Shown one piece after another: positions 6,117-7,080 of a DNA stretch of 7,080 nucleotides (position 1 is its first letter; every line of letters begins with the position of its first letter). The position numbers and the translations under genes were made by a program. The stretch is from Solirubrobacterales bacterium (lineage in GTDB: Bacteria; Actinomycetota; Thermoleophilia; Solirubrobacterales; Solirubrobacteraceae): assembly GCA_025964075.1 (NCBI GenBank), contig JAOPZQ010000040.1, positions 1-7,080 on the forward strand, written 5' to 3'. Below the pieces are notes generated by a model that did not search any database, was not told where the DNA came from, and saw only the letters and a program-made list of their open reading frames with translations.

Positions 6117-6605
6117 TCAGCTGACGCCGGCCTCCTGCGCCCACGCCTCGAGATCCCGCCGCTGGTGGCCGAGCGGCGAGGCGCTGGGCTTCCGCGCCTT
6201 GATCCGGCGCAACGCCTCGTGCACGCCGATGCCGTCCCGCAACGCCACGACCGCACCGGCGACGGTGGCCGAGCGCTGCCAGCCGGCCCGGCAGTGCAGG
6301 TAGACGCGCTCGCCCGCCTCGAGCCAGGCGACGACCCGGCGCGCCGCGCGGTCGAGGTCCTCGAGCGCCAGGCCGCCGTAGTCGACGAGGCACACGCGCT
6401 CTTCGACGACGCCCGCATCGTCGAGCGCCTCCTCGACCCGAGCCCGGCGCCCGCGCCGGTACTCCACGTCCTCGCACAGGTTGAGGACGCGCGTCACCCC
6501 GAGCTCGGCGATCGCATCGACGTCGCGGCCGTCCGTCGGATACGCGCCGAGCCACAGGCCGTCCGCCACCTCGGCAAAGCCGAGCTCCTCGAACCAGCGG
6601 GACAT
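6117..6605 (-). CDS. Dual-specificity / tyrosine protein phosphatase family protein
   Basis: The 162-residue product is a compact cysteine phosphatase. The family N-terminus is visible as VADGLWLGAYPT (13–24), then GVTRVLNLCED (36–46). The catalytic P-loop HCRAGWQRS (104–112) holds the CX5R motif with nucleophile Cys105 and Arg111, and Asp75 in the loop VDYGGL is the likely general acid. The tail AGAVVALRDGIGVHEALRRI and its Lys/Pro-rich end are typical of small dual-specificity phosphatases. It may act on Ser/Thr/Tyr phosphoproteins or on phosphorylated small molecules; the sequence does not tell. There is no signal peptide. ATG 6605 has no clear Shine-Dalgarno sequence. A later start at GTG 6569 would begin exactly at the conserved core, and a -35/-10-like pair (TTGTCA 6629–6624, TATGTC 6606–6601, 17-base spacer) would favour it, so the first 12 residues are uncertain. 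It precedes the coiled-coil nuclease-like gene by 34 bases. Confidence 0.87.
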   Translation of the reverse strand: MSRWFEELGFAEVADGLWLGAYPTDGRDVDAIAELGVTRVLNLCEDVEYRRGRRARVEEALDDAGVVEERVCLVDYGGLALEDLDRAARRVVAWLEAGERVYLHCRAGWQRSATVAGAVVALRDGIGVHEALRRIKARKPSASPLGHQRRDLEAWAQEAGVS

Positions 6606-6638
6606 AGGTTGATGATGCCCGGCTGACAAGATGGGCCG

Positions 6639-7080
6639 ATGAGGACGTTCGCCGCCGCGCTCGAGGACGCCGGCGGCATCGGCGCCCCGCGCGAGCGCGT
6701 CGCGCAGCTCCGGGATCTGCTCGACGACGCGCTGACCGCCGGAGCGGCCGAGCTCGAGAAGAGCCGCTCCGGCTACGAGGATCCCGTCGTCGTCGCGATC
6801 GCGCCCGGGGACGCCGCGCTCGTCGCCGCTGCCCCCGTCGCGCCGGAGCTCCGGGCCGATCCGGGCGCGGCCGTCGAGCGAGCCTGGCTGCTCGTCGCGG
6901 CGCTGGTGGGCGCGCTGGCCGAGACCGCCGGACTGCCCGCGCCGGCGGCGACGAAGGATCTGACGCTCGTCGTGGGAGCCGTGGGCGGCCACCTCGCGCT
7001 GCGCCTGCCCGTGCTCGAGGACCCGGCCGAGCTCGTCGAGCTCGCGGCGCTGGCCTTCGACGAGCAGGCGGCGCGCATCG
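6639..7080 (+). CDS. Hypothetical protein, N-terminal part (partial, runs off the window)
   Basis: The frame from ATG 6639 stays open to the window end, giving 147 residues without a stop. Codons are almost all G/C-ending, like the neighbouring genes, and this frame alone shows the Ala/Leu/Glu/Asp-rich, locally amphipathic pattern of a real protein, so I believe it is coding. The start MRTFAAALEDAGGIGAPRER leads into a helical region (about 18–45). A hydrophobic helix rich in Ala and Leu follows (AWLLVAALVGALAETAGL, about 82–99); it lacks flanking basic residues and may be a buried helix rather than a membrane segment. Then comes LTLVVGAVGGHLALRLPVL, likely beta strands. I recognise no family. 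Transcription would be divergent from the phosphatase, with 33 bases between the two starts. There is no Shine-Dalgarno sequence; CAAGAT at 6627–6632 stands six bases before the ATG, as in a leaderless promoter, but no matching -35 is seen. Confidence 0.7.
   Translation, partial: MRTFAAALEDAGGIGAPRERVAQLRDLLDDALTAGAAELEKSRSGYEDPVVVAIAPGDAALVAAAPVAPELRADPGAAVERAWLLVAALVGALAETAGLPAPAATKDLTLVVGAVGGHLALRLPVLEDPAELVELAALAFDEQAARI

Noticed and set aside
6083..6418. N-terminal extension of the nuclease-like frame
   Set aside because: It overlaps the phosphatase gene in another frame and has a shadow-type composition; the coherent protein begins at ATG 6082.
5123..6626. Plus-strand open frames of 333 and 401 residues
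   Set aside because: Both are antisense to the nuclease-like and phosphatase genes. The Leu/Val/Glu-rich or Ser/Arg-rich translations are mirror images of those codons.
1..7080. Defence island, prophage, transposon or CRISPR content
   Set aside because: No transposase, integrase, repeat array or composition break is visible. The only nuclease-like gene has no methyltransferase, helicase or toxin partner in the window.

Overview
This is a gene-dense, very GC-rich stretch. Nearly every reading frame has G or C in the third codon position, GTG starts are common, and genes abut or overlap by a few bases. Together with an rsmD–coaD–SepIVA/DivIVA-like gene order, this points to an Actinomycetota chromosome. 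The wording of the coiled-coil protein suggests a deep-branching class such as Thermoleophilia, but that is inference.

Left part (1–2373, all +): the C-terminal end of a MetE-like cobalamin-independent methyltransferase is followed at 3 to 18 base gaps, or by a 4-base ATGA overlap, by rsmD (16S rRNA m2G966 methyltransferase), coaD (phosphopantetheine adenylyltransferase), a short SepIVA/DivIVA-like coiled-coil protein and an AF1521-type macro domain protein. This looks like one transcription unit of housekeeping genes with a macro domain gene at its end.

Middle (2367–4790): a two-domain GNAT acetyltransferase on the minus strand runs tail-to-tail into the macro domain gene with a 7-base overlap. 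It is divergent from a GAF/PAS-like LuxR-type regulator. Their 91-base shared upstream region holds a candidate leaderless promoter for the regulator, a strong ribosome binding site for the acetyltransferase, and a 9-base direct repeat. Acylphosphatase follows the regulator by 5 bases.

Right part (4787–7080): acylphosphatase converges on a minus-strand protein of unknown role, built as coiled coil, PD-(D/E)XK nuclease-like domain, coiled coil. The two genes share the palindrome CTAG as amber stop codons. Just upstream on the same strand is a dual-specificity/tyrosine phosphatase, probably co-transcribed with it. A further unrecognised plus-strand gene starts at 6639 and runs off the window.

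I see no mobile element, CRISPR array, RNA gene or clear hairpin terminator. The least explained item is the coiled-coil nuclease-like protein and its phosphatase neighbour. The window otherwise reads as ordinary chromosome, not as a defence or mobile island.
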